The notes: generated from the letters alone by a model not told the origin. Shown: positions 22,210 through 34,458, numbered from the stretch's first letter. The stretch: DNA of 64,000 nt from Hippophae tibetana (GCA_037013495.1 JAZDXN010000029.1:756501-820500); one strand, 5' to 3'. Program-made: numbers and translations.

Positions 22210-22826
22210 ACTTTTCTAATTATCATTTTCATTTGTAATTTAATGCTTTTTTGTAATTATAATTAGGTTGAATTTTTATTTCATTTGTTATTCTATTTCA
22301 TAAGTCGTCTTGAGTGTATTTCTGTGTTTACATTACGTTCTTTGAGAGTAAATCAGAGTTCTTGAGTGGTAAGTACTCAAGATAATTTTACTAGTGAGTT
22401 ATGGTTAAGGTAGGTACCTCATTGTGTTCTCATTATTGATCATTGGTGGTTAATTACACTGTTGTGCGCAGTGTTGGCTTTAAAGGATGGTCGAATTCGT
22501 GTTTTAAATCAAGTTGTTGTAGAGGCAGTAGGCGAGGGGATCAATAGGCATTTAAGGTATAGTGGTATCGACTGATAGAAGTATTTGTGTTTATAGTTAT
22601 ATTGAGTTGTATCTGTTTATTTTGTTTTAGTGAATTTTTTGTTGTTGAGTGATTGTCATATGTCTATAATATTTTGTTATATGTATATGTCAGAGCAAAC
22701 TAATCTGTCTATTATTTGATTGATTTTACTACTTCTACTTTTTATCTACTATCTGTTTCTTTCCTGCTTGAGAGTTTTGTATGAGTATCTACTCTAGTTG
22801 TTTACTAGGTGTTGGATTCATTCAAT
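22210..22826 (+). repeat. probable 5' LTR of a Sirevirus-like copia element
   Basis: Non-coding stretch ending GTTGGATTCATTCAAT directly before an initiator-tRNA primer site. The 5' boundary is not defined, because no second LTR was found in the window. Confidence 0.5.
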
Positions 22827-22841
22827 TGGTATTAGAGAGAG
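22827..22841 (+). other. primer binding site, initiator tRNA-Met type
   Basis: TGGTATTAGAGAGAG, close to TGGTATCAGAGCGAG of plant initiator tRNA-Met primer sites, 77 bp before the gag start. Confidence 0.65.
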
Positions 22842-22917
22842 TTCACCTTATGAGGCTTGACCACTCTAGTGTTGATTTTGCTTAAACTAGCCTTTTACAA
22901 ACATAGACTTATCTTTG

Positions 22918-24720
22918 ATGGGTTCAAGAGAAGTAGGTAATATACGTAGGCCTTCATTGTTTAATGGGCTGAACTATGCCTATTGAAAGTCCCAAATACA
23001 GGCCTTCTTATGGTCTCGAGGGATCATGTATGGTTTCTGATTGAAAATGGCTAGACATATCAAACCAAAACCCTCCAAAATGACACGGTTATCCCAAAGC
23101 CTATGATTGAAAGGAAAAAAGGAGAGTAAAGAATCTGAATGGAACATCAAAGGTCTCTATGATATCATCGGAGCTATTACTCCACATGAGGGTACCCTTG
23201 CGGTGAAATGGTCTTTAATTCTGAAGCTGAATAGAAACTATGTATCAAGGAAGAAGACGAAACTTTTGATAAGTTGTATGTTCGATTCTCCAACATCTTT
23301 AACATCTCTTACAATATGAAGAGGCCTATAAGTGAGGCAAAATAGATTGAGAAGATTATTGCTATTCTCCAAAATAGTTTCCATGCTAAGGTCACGGTCA
23401 TTGAATCCATGTAGAAATTGGGAGAACTCATCGTTATTGAATTGGTAGGTGACCTTTATGTCTTTGAACTTCATCACCTCCTCTCTAGATAAAATTATAA
23501 TGTTGTCAGTAAAGGAAAGAGCTTTGCATTCAAAACCACTAAGGGCAATGGTTCTAGAAAAGAAGAACTGTGGCTGTTAATGACGAAGGTTCAAGTCCTG
23601 ATGTAGAAGAAATAGCATTGCTTGCCAAGTAGTGTACAAGATCCTTTCGAAATAAGAAGAGCACTTCCTATGGAGTTAGAAAAGAGTTTGAGTAAAAAGG
23701 ACTCGAGAACTATGAAGAACGATGATGAATTTAAAGAAAATTCATAGAAAAGACATGGAAGGAGTTATTTTAATAAGATTAAGTACTTCGAGTGTGGGAA
23801 GCCATGTCATATTGCTACCAATTGCTTCTCCAAGAAGAAACACACAAATAAGTTTGCAATGAAGGTTAAGGTTTTTGTTTTGGACACTAACAGTAGTTTT
23901 GATGAGAATGATACTAACTTTTCAACCTTTATGGCTTTAAGAACTATTGAAAATCCTCTCATTGTAGCCTTAAAAGGCCAATGAGTTTTTGTCGACGATG
24001 ATGATAATGAAGACGAAATGCTACATATTTATAATGAGATATTGGGAGAGAACATCAAGTATGAGAGAGTACATCAAGTCTAAGAAAGCCTTAAAGAAAG
24101 AGAATGTGAGTTAAGAGTGCTGAAGGCCACTCTTGAGGAAAAGAAGTCCTCAATTAATAATGCTAAAAGTGATCTCACAAATAAGTATGAGATTATATAG
24201 AAAATATATTCTTATTTGCAAGAAAAGTTCAATGCAAATCATGCTAAGTTGAAGAGTCTTAAGGATGACTTGAAAAAAATTTGAGACTTGAAAAGTTACT
24301 CCTCTACTTGCCAATTTTAGTACTTCTTCTAATTAGACTACTGAAATTACTTGTCTGAGGAAGTAAGTGATTGTTCTTAAAAGTGACAGAGTTTTTGGCA
24401 TATGCTCTTACTAAAAAGAAGCAAAACTTGAGTAGCTCCATGCCAAAGTTAATATTCTCAACCATTTTATTGTCTACTATGAATTTTGCCTTCAAGAAAA
24501 GGAAGATTTAATTAGAGCTTTGAATGATAAGATTTTAGTGAATGAGAAAGAGCTTTCTCATTTCTCTTCTCTAGTTAATAAGATTTGGTTCTCATAAACT
24601 CATCGAGATCATTAACAACACCAAATGTTTTGGTGACAAGGAAGGAATCGATTTTGTAGATGGGGTCTCCACTGAAATTTCTAAAAATGGAGGCAAGAGG
24701 TGACCTCTGGAGCCAACAAG
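22918..24720 (+). pseudogene. Sirevirus-like copia gag
   Basis: Starts MGSREVGNIRRPSLFNGLNY and AYWKSQIQAFL-like, the N-terminal phrase of copia gag (UBN2-type). Later blocks are HEGTLAVKWS, DKLYVRFSNIFNISYNMKRP, AKVTVIES and a zinc knuckle KYFECGKPCHIATNCFSKKK, in which the first cysteine of CX2CX4HX4C is tyrosine. After it come FMALRTIENP, an acidic run (DDDDNEDE) and a coiled-coil-like region (ESLKERECELRVLKATLEEK), then CFGDKEGIDFVDGVSTE. Long gag with a C-terminal coiled coil is characteristic of Sireviruses. Many stops; protease and pol do not follow. Confidence 0.75.
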
Positions 24721-24922
24721 TGGGGGTGAAAATATGAGAGAATAAGGACAGTAGAACGAAAAATGATGATCTTATAAATCATGCTAGCAATATCTATATT
24801 CTCAATGTTAAGGATAGCATAGAGAAAGTGTCATCTACACTCAGTGATAGTAGAATGATGGGTAGGAGGATGAATGATTGCGATCACAACATCATTGAGA
24901 TGACAATCAAGTGCATCTTTAT
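24721..24922. other. unassigned junction between two copia relics
   Basis: No clear homology. Orientation of coding changes from plus to minus across it. Confidence 0.3.
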
Positions 24923-25742
24923 TCATAGTAAGTGTACAACTACCCTAGGTGTAGCCATGCTCAACCAACTGGTCAGACATCTCTGAGGAGTAACACATAA
25001 ATGGGAAGAAGTACTCATATTAACTTTAATACGAGGATGATAAGTTAATTTCCCACATTTGGATCTCGAGTGTCCATGTTCACCACAATGGTGACTCATA
25101 GGATAAGTAAGTATAGGCAAGATGTTGCAACTAGTGTGATAAGAAGAACTAGCACTAGGTGAAGTGTTCATCTTGCTAAAGGAAAGGATGCTTGTAGTAG
25201 ACTCCATCTTGTTCTTGAGTTGTTGATTTGACAAACTTTGGAGCAACATCTTCAGAAGTAGAGACTCCTTCAAACCCGATTCCTCACTTATCACCAAAAT
25301 ATTTGGTTTTATAAAATATTGATCGATTTCCACATGTTTTGTATGATCATAATGAGCTGGATTTTTTATAATACGTATAGTTGATAAATTGTCATTCTAA
25401 AGGAATTTGTAGTTCCTTCACAGATTCCTTGAGCCATGGCTCTCTACTTCGCTTCAACATTGCTCCTATCTATAACTGATTATTTCTTACTTTTCCATGT
25501 TAGTACTTTTCTCATACATATGTACCAGATCCTGATGTTGATCTTTTATCAGTTAAGAATCCTACCTAGTTAGCGTTAGAAAACATTTCTACACCTCTTC
25601 TTTAAGTCTTTCTAAAGTACAATTCTATTCTTGGAGTCATTTTAACGTACCTTAGAATTTGATATGTAGGTTCCAAATGCTCTTCAGTTGGATTTTTCAA
25701 AAATTGACTAACAATAGAAAAGCCAATATCCCTCTTGTGTGA
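24923..25742 (-). pseudogene. copia RNase H and 3' region, host of a nested copia
   Basis: Reading leftward from the insertion at 25742: RDIGFSIVSQFLKNPTEEHL, YQILRYVKMTPRIELYF, NANWVGFLTDKRSTSG, then HYDHTKHVEIDQYFIK near 25330. These are standard copia RNase H blocks with frameshifts. From about 25240 to 24923 an open frame continues (NKMESTTSILSFSKM, HHCGEHGHSRSKCGK), with a CxxxxHxxxxC motif that looks more like a gag zinc knuckle, so the end may be a composite. Confidence 0.7.
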
Positions 25743-25747
25743 GAAAG

Positions 25748-25972
25748 TGAAGATTTGTATTTGTGAAAATGTATTTCTGAATATATTGAATTGAATTTTA
25801 CAATTTATGGAACAAAATTAGGAGTAGGAAAAGGAAATAAATCTCCTAATTATGTGCATAATATTCTTTCTAATCTATTACTCAACTAAATAAGAAAAAT
25901 ATAAATCAATTTACAATTTTCCTAATAATCATTCTAATGAGAAAGAATGAAATAAGGAAAAAATCTTTATGT
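25748..25972 (-). repeat. mini-copia 3' LTR (truncated)
   Basis: Matches 26847-27108 from GAAGATTTGTATTTGTGAAAATG to the AATGAAATAAGGAAA region. The U3 start and polypurine tract are lost. Confidence 0.8.
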
Positions 25973-25979
25973 TTGAGAC

Positions 25980-26720
25980 TGATTTCCCTTTTTGATTTTG
26001 CAACTTCCATTCCTAGGAAGTATCGCATTTGCTCTAGATCCTTGACTTCAAATTTTGTAGTCAAATTTTCTCTCAATCTCTTTCTTCTAAGTCATTACTA
26101 GTCAATTATATCATCAACATATATTAGCTAGCTCATTCCATTTTATTTAAAAAAAATAAGGGTTGATATGACTGTCCTTGTTGGTATTCGTGATTCCTCT
26201 TTACTTTAGCAAACCTAATAAACCATGCTTTATGTGATCGTTTGAGACTGTACAATAACTTTTCAATTTGCATATAGTATTTATTCCTTGTTTACCAAAT
26301 ATAGGTGGCATTGTCATAAATACTTATTTTAATACACTATTAAGAAAAACATTTTTTATTGCAAGTTGTTAAAGTGACTAGTCTAGATTGGCTGCTAATA
26401 ACAAGGACTCTTGCGGTATTTAATTTTGCTACAGGGCAAAAGTTTCTATATAATCAATTCTATAGGTTGGTGTGAACCCCTTTGCAATCAAATAGGCTTT
26501 GTACTCCTCTATTGTCCCATCAACTTTGTATTTTATTGTAAATATCCATTTGCAAACAATTGGTACTTTCTCTTTTATTAATTTTGTTACATCCAAGTTT
26601 CATTTTTCTCAATTGTCTATATTTCTTCCACAATAGCCTTTTTTTTCATTTTGGAATGTTTAAAGCTTCATGAATGTTTTATGGAATTTTTGTTTAATCA
26701 AGGTTAGAGGTAAAAGTATG
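25980..26720 (-). pseudogene. mini-copia reverse transcriptase remnant
   Basis: The first RT block (PIVCKWIFTIKYK, DGTIEEYKAYLIAKGF) is near 26450-26580, followed leftward by decayed blocks, including a phrase around 26230 (TIQSQTIT) and KCDTS-like text at 26010. No catalytic YVDD could be identified. Confidence 0.65.
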
Positions 26721-26834
26721 GAAACCATTAGACAATGTAGATATGGACTCTCTTTCTAGATTGGTGTTCTTTGATACTATTTTTGACTCTTGATTTGGTG
26801 TCAAATCATTCATAGCTTGTATTTTGTGAAACTT

Positions 26835-26846
26835 GCTCTGATACCA
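26835..26846 (-). other. primer binding site, initiator tRNA-Met
   Basis: TGGTATCAGAGC on the minus strand, a perfect 12-base match to the usual plant copia primer site, abutting the LTR at 26847. Confidence 0.85.
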
Positions 26847-27108
26847 CGAAGATTTGTATTTGTGAAAATATATATCTGAATATATTGAATTGAATTTTAC
26901 AATAACTATGATTTACAGTTTATAAAACAAAACTAGGACTACAAAAATGAAATAAATGTCCTAATTATGTGTGTAATATTCTTCTTAATCTGTGACTAAA
27001 CTAAATAAGAAAAATATCAATGAATTTACAATTTTCCTAATAATCATCTTAATCAGAAAGAACAAAATGAGGAAACAGTCTTTAGATTTAATTCTAGAGA
27101 TTTCAACA
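26847..27108 (-). repeat. mini-copia 5' LTR
   Basis: 262 bp, TGTTGAAATC start (inverted) and an AAATCTTCG end where the other LTR has AAATCTTCA. Confidence 0.85.
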
Positions 27109-27113
27109 GAAAG

Positions 27114-27478
27114 GTAGATAAGGTTTCTCACAAGTCTTTGATATTGTTGAGTGACCACAATTCTCTTCTTTGATCAATCAATTTCTATTCGTAGAAAATA
27201 TTTGAGATTTCCTAGATATTTAACTTTAAATTCTTGAGTTGGATTATTTCCTCCTCTTGATAAAGCGATCAAACTAAGGAGATTGCTCAAGCCCATATAG
27301 ATATTTTCTTTGTCTGCAAACTTTGTTGATGTTGGTCTAAGTTTCCAAGTTTGAGGGAATTTGCATATACACTTCTTCTAAATCACCATTAAGGAATGCA
27401 TTTTTTATGTCTATTTGATGAAGAAATCAATCTTGGTTAACAACCAAACTTAAGATAACCTTGATTGTATTCAAATTT
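27114..27478 (-). pseudogene. copia reverse transcriptase, other half of the host copy
   Basis: The minus strand reads DDIYVGLSNLLSLIALSRGG, QEFKVKYLGNLKYF and IEIDxSKKRIVVxQ-like up to RLVRNLIYLS at the insertion point. It continues across the mini-copia into the sequence at 25742 and below. The catalytic YVDD should lie just upstream of the first phrase but is not readable. Confidence 0.7.
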
Positions 27479-27842
27479 TGATCATCACACACAAAATGTG
27501 TGCAATGAATACACAAGTATACATATCATAACAAGTAATATAATGATGAGAAGAAATCATTCTCATGGAGATTATTTTATTAGAAACTAATTTTTAAAAC
27601 TAAAAACAATGAAAATAATTTTTTTTTGTGTTTTTAAATTTTAAGCAAAATTAAAAATAAGTAAAAGTAAATTGCAATAATCAATTAAATCAAATTTGGT
27701 AACTAAGAATATATATGAGAAAATATCTGGTAATACTTAATCCCCCAATTTTCTAAACGTGTGAATCACTAAAATCCCTCAATATAATTATCAATTAATT
27801 ACATGATGAATTGAATATAACCTATCATGTATTCCTCTCTCA
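27479..27842 (-). repeat. L2 family LTR fragment (copy c)
   Basis: Begins TGATCATCACACACAAAATG and follows the LTR at 29400 for about 360 bp up to TATTCCTCTCTCAA, then breaks into an F-type leader. Confidence 0.8.
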
Positions 27843-28440
27843 AAAATTCAAAAACAAAATAGATGAAGATAGATAACCTATTTTCAGCAACGAAGACTCT
27901 CATACCTAATGATATCGACCCTCTAGGCGAACAACCGTAGGAACCCACAAACTCAAAAGAATAGGAATGGTTGAATTTCTAAGAACGTGTTGAAGATGAT
28001 TAGATTAGAACCCTAAGGAAACAAAGTCCTTAAAAGCCCAATCTTTAGATGCCACAAAGGATGATCACTCTTTTCGATAATTTGAATTCAAGCATTCAAT
28101 CAAGAACATAAGAAGGCATAAAAAAGCTTTATGAAATATACTTTTTATTAATGATATTCGTTGTCCTTTTACATGGCTTCTATTTTTTTATAAGCACAAA
28201 AACCTTAGACGAAATTCACCCTAAATAAAAAAAAACCCTAGACAACACGGTTTTTGTTTAGTGGTGGATTGGGCGCAATCTAACCTTTAGAAAATAAAAG
28301 ACTTAAAATAAAAAGCTCACAATTATCTAATAAAAAAATTCTAAACATATTTGGCTCATAATTAATTAAAACAAAAGTTTCTTTCTAAGGTAATTGTTGC
28401 ACCCAACTTGATCTTCCAAATCTATCCCATCATTCGACCG
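27843..28440 (-). repeat. F family LTR with leader end and primer site
   Basis: 27843-27909 matches the leader and decayed primer site of F2. 27910-28440 matches the F2 5' LTR (inverted GATATCGACCCTCTAGGCGAAC, then AAACAAAGTCCTTAAAAGCCC). It breaks after AAATCTATCCC. Confidence 0.75.
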
Positions 28441-28985
28441 CCAATTCCATGGAAAAGATCTTGTGAATATTTGGATCACTATTTCGGCCTCTCACTTTTT
28501 TATCTCTCTTACCTTTGAACTCAAATTTCAAGCCAACGTTCTTTTGTGTTCTTAAGAAAATCAAAGAATTCAACTAACCTCAAGAAGTAACAAGTTTATG
28601 GGTGACAATCTCAAAAATCATAATTTTAAGAACTTAATGGCAAATGATGATATAAAGAAAGTCCAAATAGGACTCTAAAGACCTAAGAAAGAATCTTTTC
28701 AAGATCTTGAAAATCTTAAAAATCAGAAATTGAAAAACTTAAACGCAAAGGATGACAGAAAGAAAGTCTGAATAAGACTCTAAAGAAAACTCTTGACCAA
28801 AATATAATTCATTTTTTAAAAATCAAACTTGGATGGTAAGTTTGATGATTCCCTTAAACAAAATAGATGAAACTAGAATAAAATAAAGGAAAACTAATTT
28901 CAACAAGAACAAGAAACAAGAATTAGATTCTTGAACAATCTACTACTTTGTGAAGTCTAGTTCCAATTATAAGAATTGAAACGAG
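28441..28985 (-). other. F family leader fragment
   Basis: Matches 13300-13990 in the same orientation, including CAAGAAGTAACAAGTTTATGGG and the repeats of AAAGTCCAAATAGGACTCTAAAG. Its order relative to the LTR at 27910 is not that of an intact element, so the region is rearranged. Confidence 0.6.
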
Positions 28986-28999
28986 CTTTGATTTGATAT

Positions 29000-29383
29000 A
29001 TTGTCTTTTATTTTTTTAAGGTTTCATTAGGCCCAATCTATAACTAAATAGGCCCATTCCATCTAGGTTTTTTCTTTCTTTTAGAGTTTATTGCTTATTA
29101 ATAAGAAGAGCTATGTAATGGAGGCAAGAACGAATATTCATTAATGAAAAGAAAATTTCAAATAGCTTCTTGCTTTGCCTTCTTATGTTCTTGATTGAAT
29201 GCTTGAATTCAACTTATCAAAGGGAGTGATCATCCTTTGTGGCGTCTCAAGATTTGGGTTTTAAGGACTTTGTTTGCTTAGGGTTCTAATTTGATCATAT
29301 TCAACACGTTCTTAGCAAATCAATCATTTCATTTCCCTTGAGTTCATGGGTTCTTAGGTTGTTCGCCTAAAGGGTCTGCATCA
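29000..29383 (+). repeat. F family LTR fragment, opposite orientation
   Basis: Plus orientation, from GGTTTCATTAGGCCCAATC to the end GGGTCTGCATCA. It faces the minus-strand leader at 28441-28985. Confidence 0.75.
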
Positions 29384-29399
29384 TATTGTCTTGACCTAA

Positions 29400-30950
29400 T
29401 GATCACCACATAAATTATGTGTGTAATGAATACGCAAGTATATGTATCGTAACAAGTAATATAATGATAAGTAAAGATCCTTCACACATTGATTATTTTG
29501 TTAGAAATTAATTTTTTAAAACTAAAAATAATAAAAATCAATTTTTTTGTGTTTTTATATTTTAAGGAAGCAAAATTAAAATAACTAAAATTAAATAACA
29601 ATAATTAATTAAATCAGATTTTGTGACTAAAAAGATATATGAGAAAATATATAGGAATACTTAATTCCCCAATTTTCTAAACATGCGAATCGTTAAAATC
29701 TCCTAATATAATTATCAATTAATTACATGATCAATTGAATCTAACCTAGCAAGTATTCCTCTTGCAAGTATAATACACACCATATAGTAATTAATTTAAT
29801 CACACTTTCATGCCAATTAAATTGCATATTACTTATTAAGTTCATCAATTATGGATTACATATATAAGAATCATACATCTCTGCCTAGAAACTATGCATG
29901 TTGTTTAATCAAGACAAAAAATTAAATAATTCTCTCAAATCTATTTAATTACTGCTATATATAAATTGTTGGCCAAACAATTAATAGCATAAAAATTAGA
30001 TTAAATAATATAGTTAAATTAAAATTATAATTGGGGTAAAATATTAGATTATCACATCCCTAGTTTAATAAATTAACTACACATAATTGTATTCATAAAA
30101 CTCTATTTTTCATAAAAGAAGACATAAAAATTGATAAAGAAAAGAGTAAAAGAAGAAATACAATCAATCTCTTGAATTATAGTGTTAATATCCTCTTGAA
30201 TCTCTACCAAAATTGTATCCCTTCTTGAAATATTTCTGTATTTTTCTCTCTTTTTAGCTCCAAAAATTATGCTAATGACATCAACTTATGGTTTATGGGG
30301 TGATTAGAGGCAAAAATATAGCTCAAGTGTGATCTGTACCATCAGATCAGCTTTAGATCAAGGGCAGAGATCAAAACAAGAAAAAAAATAGTGCCAGCCA
30401 ATCACAACACAACACGTAGCATCAAAAATTCATTGAGCGAATTAGAGTGCGACGCAAGGCAAGAGAGACTGGTCATAGTCAACGATCACTGAGTCAGTGC
30501 AATGCGGTGCAATTTGATTTGAAAAAAATGGATGGCATGGTGCACGGGTAATATATGGGGAGCAATTGCATGGCGACACATGGTTGTGTGGTTTGACCAT
30601 GCCTGAACTTGGATTGAACGCCATGTTGATATGTGGCACATGGTTCATCCTCCTCACACGGGGCGTAACGTGATTCACTATCCCTACTTGCATAGAATCT
30701 ACGTGGCTTGCCCAGTCATCTTGTTTGCTTGCGTGGTAGGCCATGTGGTAGCTCCTGACTAGCTATACGTTAAAAATTCATAAATAATTCCATAAAAATT
30801 TCTAGAAATTCCAAAAATTATATTTTCACCCCTTTTCATTGCAAAGTTTATATTTTGATATTTTTAGCCCCAAAAATACTATTTATTGAATTAAACAAGT
30901 AAATATTAAGTAAAAAAGTGTGCTAATGACTATTTTCATAAAGTCATCAA
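29400..30950 (-). repeat. nearly complete solo LTR of the L2 family (copy d)
   Basis: 1551 bp with both termini (TGATCACCACAT at left, AAAGTCATCA at right; TGATGACTTT on the minus strand). No internal sequence is attached and the right side is a copia RT. I could not find a matching 5-bp target duplication (CCTAA on the left, ACTTT on the right). A TATA-like box and short false open frames occur inside. Confidence 0.8.
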
Positions 30951-31467
30951 CTTTGCAATAGGTGCAAAGGTTTCTTGATAATGAGTTCCATAAAACTGTG
31001 TAGACCCTTTTGCCACTAACTGGGCCTTGAATATTTCAATATTACCATCTTCCTTATATTTGATTGTAAAGATCCATTTGCAACCTACTGTATTCTTTCC
31101 TCTTAGAAGTTCTGTAAGCTCCCATGTGCCATTCTTTTCTAAGGCTCTGATTTCTTCCTTGATAGTTTCCTTCCATTTAGGTACTTGAAGTGCTTTTTGG
31201 ACATTATTTGGAATGTGAATATCAATAAGAAAGGTACCAAATGCTTAGTAACTTGGGGACAAACCTTTATTGGAGATGAAATTGTAAATTGAGTGTTTTG
31301 TGCAAGATCTCATCCTTTCTTTTGAGCAATAGGTAAATCAAGATCTTTAATCTCTAATATAACAAACTCAATATCCTTGTAATTTGTGTTATCTCACAAT
31401 TTATCATTTGGATTTTGATATGGTTCAGCTTCATGGACTTGCTCAACATGTGCTTAATGCATTGTAT
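30951..31467 (-). pseudogene. copia reverse transcriptase N-terminal fragment
   Basis: The minus strand reads DLDLPIAQKKG, IYNFISNKGLSP-like text, IDIHIPNNVQKALQVPKWKE, IKEEIRALEKNGTWEL, VGCKWIFTIKYKEDGNIEI and FYGTHYQETFAPIAK, which is the standard start of copia RT. It is cut on the left by the L2 solo LTR and on the right by the first LTR of the Athila array, so both inserted into, or recombined with, this copia copy. Confidence 0.8.
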
Positions 31468-32563
31468 TGATGAGCGAAAACGGCATCGCCGATTCTGCCA
31501 ATACTTTGGTTTTATATTTATAAAACTCTCGCAAGTGCACAAAATTAAATCCTAAACATCCTGTCACGATAGTTTGTTTTTTGTTTTTCTAATCTAATAA
31601 CATAAAAATAAACATAGATACAGATTCAATAAATATTTATGCAAATTTTATCATTTATAATAGTGAAGTATTTATGGATATAATGACTAAGTTAATTATG
31701 CTTGCTCATATTATCTAGGTTATTAAAGATATAAATTGATATTTGTTGATTCTCCCTTTTTTATATGAATACCACCTTTGGTGGGGTTAGATATTCTTTG
31801 TTAACTAAACAAATCAATTAACACCTATGGGTGGGGTTGATAACTAATTTGGTTAATTAAATTAATTCCTTTTTCTAAGAGATTGAAAATAAACCATTTA
31901 AATGCCACCTTTGGTGGGGTTAGACAGTTTAAACTTTATTCAAGGTGTCCAAATTAAACTTAAGAATTTAATTATCCGAGTACTAATATTCAAGTTTTAA
32001 AACCACTACTGAAAACATGTTGTCAATATATTTTCAGATAATAATTATTATAAAAAATTTTGAAATAGAGCTTCACTCTAACTATCGAGTGATTGTACCA
32101 ATAAATAAAAGAGCACTACTCTAAATTAGACCGGATAACTAAACCTTAAAAACTAATTTTCATATTTAAGTTTGTAATGAAAAATAATATATTTCTCTCT
32201 AACATTCTTAATATAAAATCTTGAATAAAAATAAAATCAATTCATTTTAGAGATTTTTACCTATTTAAAATTTTGCAAGCATAACAACGTTATTATTATA
32301 TCATGTTTACAAACAGCCAACAATGTTAAATTTAATCACAAACAAATTAAATATAACATGTAAGAATAAAGCATAAAAGATAACTGTAAAGAAAATAAAA
32401 TCCTTATAGAACTTCGTCGCTATTCCCGTTGCTGGAAAACCTCCAAGCGGAATTTGCACTTCCATTTATTGAATCAAAAAGCTAATAAATTACATAAACA
32501 TTACTAGTTCTTCCCAAAAAGGGAAGAACTCTAAAACTAAGAGAAATTAACTAAGAAAACCTA
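31468..32563 (-). repeat. array LTR1, truncated
   Basis: U5 end TGATGAGCGAAAAC at left. It lacks about 90 bp after GCAAGTGCAC compared with the other LTRs. It breaks at AACTAAGAAAAC and joins CTAGAACTTACATTG of the internal region, so the promoter, GC island and U3 start are missing. Confidence 0.85.
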
Positions 32564-32835
32564 GAACTTACATTGTCCTCAATGTAACAACTATAAATTA
32601 AAGATAAAGAGAAAAGAGAAGAAAGATTACCTATTTCTTGAGAATGTGTAAGTAGTAATGGAGGAATGCAGGTGCATTCATCATATTCATCATTTAAAGT
32701 GTATACAGACAGATCGCTGTGAACTTCTAACATCTCAACAAATATTTTTAGTTTTAACAATTTAAAAATTATTAAACTAAAATAAACAATAAAATTAAGT
32801 AAATAAAATAAATAATAGAAAATTACCTAAAATGA

Positions 32836-32882
32836 TGGGTTGCCTCCCATCCAGCGCTTAGTTTAACGTCTTAGCAAGACGT
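32836..32882 (-). other. post-coding module of unit A
   Basis: TGGGTTGCCTCCCA at 32836-32849 and the stem-loop ACGTCTTAGCAAGACGT at 32866-32882, as after pol in unit C. Here the neighbouring text on the right (CAATGTCCCCTCATCATTGA) resembles the one after gag-2 in other units. Confidence 0.75.
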
Positions 32883-33159
32883 AACTTGGGGATTGCATTT
32901 TAAGTAAACTCAATGTCCCCTCATCATTGAGTCAATCATACCTACAAGTAAGACAATGTTGTCTACCTATACTGTTTCAAACATGCCCTATTGATTTTCA
33001 AATTTTTCTTTACCAAAAACTAGGGGCATGCTTGAGGGTTTTAGATAACCCACATCTAGGTGCAAATCAAATAATTAAGGCATCAAAACACAATTGTACC
33101 TAGATCAAATAAAGAATTTGGAGATAGTTCCAGAATTTTTTTTTTAAGTTAAAATAACA

Positions 33160-33320
33160 TAATCAGTATTAACCAAGAGTGCTCCCAGGAAAGAATGGTG
33201 GGGCAAAGGCTCCTTAAATACCATCCTCCTAGACAGAGCAACGTTCCGAGGACAGACTAGTGGCACAAAGGCTTCCAAGAAGTAGTCTCCTAGACAGAAC
33301 TCCCTTAGATCTTTACTTTT
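33160..33320 (-). other. leader segment with twin imperfect stem-loops (unit A)
   Basis: Same segment as 50620-50760 and 56755-56910. Two copies of about 60 bp, each ending CCTCCTAGACAG or TCTCCTAGACAG; the pairing arms have point mismatches here. Confidence 0.65.
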
Positions 33321-33329
33321 CATGTTATT

Positions 33330-34430
33330 TAAAGTTAAGTTAATTAAGTAAAAGAAAATCTAAGTTAATTAAAAAGCTAAGTTAATTAAGTTAATTTAAG
33401 TAAAGATCTAAGTTAATTAAGTTAAGTTAATTAAAAATCTATGTTAGTTAAAAAAAATCTAAGTTAATTAAAAAAAATTAAGTTAATAAAAAAAATCTAA
33501 GTTAATAAGTTAAGTAAACTAAAATTCTAAGTTAATTAAGTTAATGAAAATTCTAAGTTAATTAAAAAAGAAACTAAGTTAATTAAGTTAGTAAAAATCT
33601 AAGTTGATTAAATAAAAATTAAGAGAAAAAAAAATAGTTAAAGAAAAGAAAGAAATAAAATAAAATAAGATAAAATAAAATAAAATTAAAAAAAAATAAT
33701 TGAAAAAGGTAAAAAAAAATAGAGAAAGGTAAAAGCAAATAAAATTAAATTTTTTTTATTTTTTATTTTTTTTATTTAACAAAAATAAAATTAAGATTTT
33801 AAATAAAAATAAAAATTAAATGAAAATTAAAAAGTAAGCTTTATTTTATTTTATTTTTTAAATTTTGTTTATTTTTTAATTTTTTTTACTATTCATGGTA
33901 ATTTTATTTTACTATTTACACTATATTAAATTTTTTTTTAAGTTTTTAATTTTTTTTTAATTTTTTTTAATTTTTTACTATTCATGAATGGTAATTTTAT
34001 TTTACTATCTACACTATATTATTTATTTATTTTTATCTTAAAATTTTTAAATTTTTTAAACTTTTTTTTTACTATTAATGAACGGTAATTTTATTTTACT
34101 ATTAACGCTATATTATTTATTTATTTTTAATTTAATTTTTTTATAATTTTTTTTTACTTTTTCATGAACGGTAATTTTATTTTACTATTAACGCTATATT
34201 ATTTATATATTTTTAATTTTTTTTACTATTCATGAACGGTAAAATTTTTTACTTCAAATTTCAAATTTCTAAATTATTTTACTAAATTTTTTTTTTAATT
34301 TTTAATTTTTTAATTTTTTTTTTTTGAAATTTGAAATTTGATTATTATTTTTTTTATTAAAACAAAAAAAAATCACAATTATTTACAGCACAAAAAATGT
34401 TTTTAAAATTTTGATAAATAATTTAAAAAC
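33330..34430. repeat. AT-rich low-complexity leader with tandem motifs
   Basis: 33330-33620 is an array of AAGTTAATTAAG-type repeats. 33885-34250 holds about five copies of a longer unit, ACTATTCATGAACGGTAATT and TTTTACTATTAACGCTATATT, spaced 70-95 bp. No coding. Confidence 0.75.
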
Positions 34431-34440
34431 CGCTATTCCT

Positions 34441-34458
34441 TCCCCGGCAACGGTGCCA
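34441..34458 (-). other. primer binding site, tRNA-Asp (unit A)
   Basis: Minus strand TGGCACCGTTGCCGGGGA, one mismatch from the complement of the plant tRNA-Asp 3' end, six bases from the LTR2 U5 end. Confidence 0.85.

Larger units (their letters stand above)
25748..27108 (-). mobile_element. 1.36-kb mini Ty1/copia element with TSD GAAAG
   Basis: Bounded by GAAAG at 25743-25747 and 27109-27113. The right LTR (26847-27108) ends in GATTTCAACA (TGTTGAAATC on the minus strand) and begins next to a perfect initiator-tRNA primer site. The left LTR (25748 to about 25972) is truncated at its inner end. Between them only part of RT remains (KVPIVCKWIFTIKYKVDGTI, EYKAYLIAKGFT, TYRIDYIETFA). Internal deletion has removed gag, protease, integrase and RNase H. 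It sits inside the RT/RNase H of another copia relic. Confidence 0.85.

Noticed and set aside
29395-30955. Target-site duplication around the L2 solo LTR
   Set aside because: Left CCTAA and right ACTTT do not match; the flanks were probably altered.
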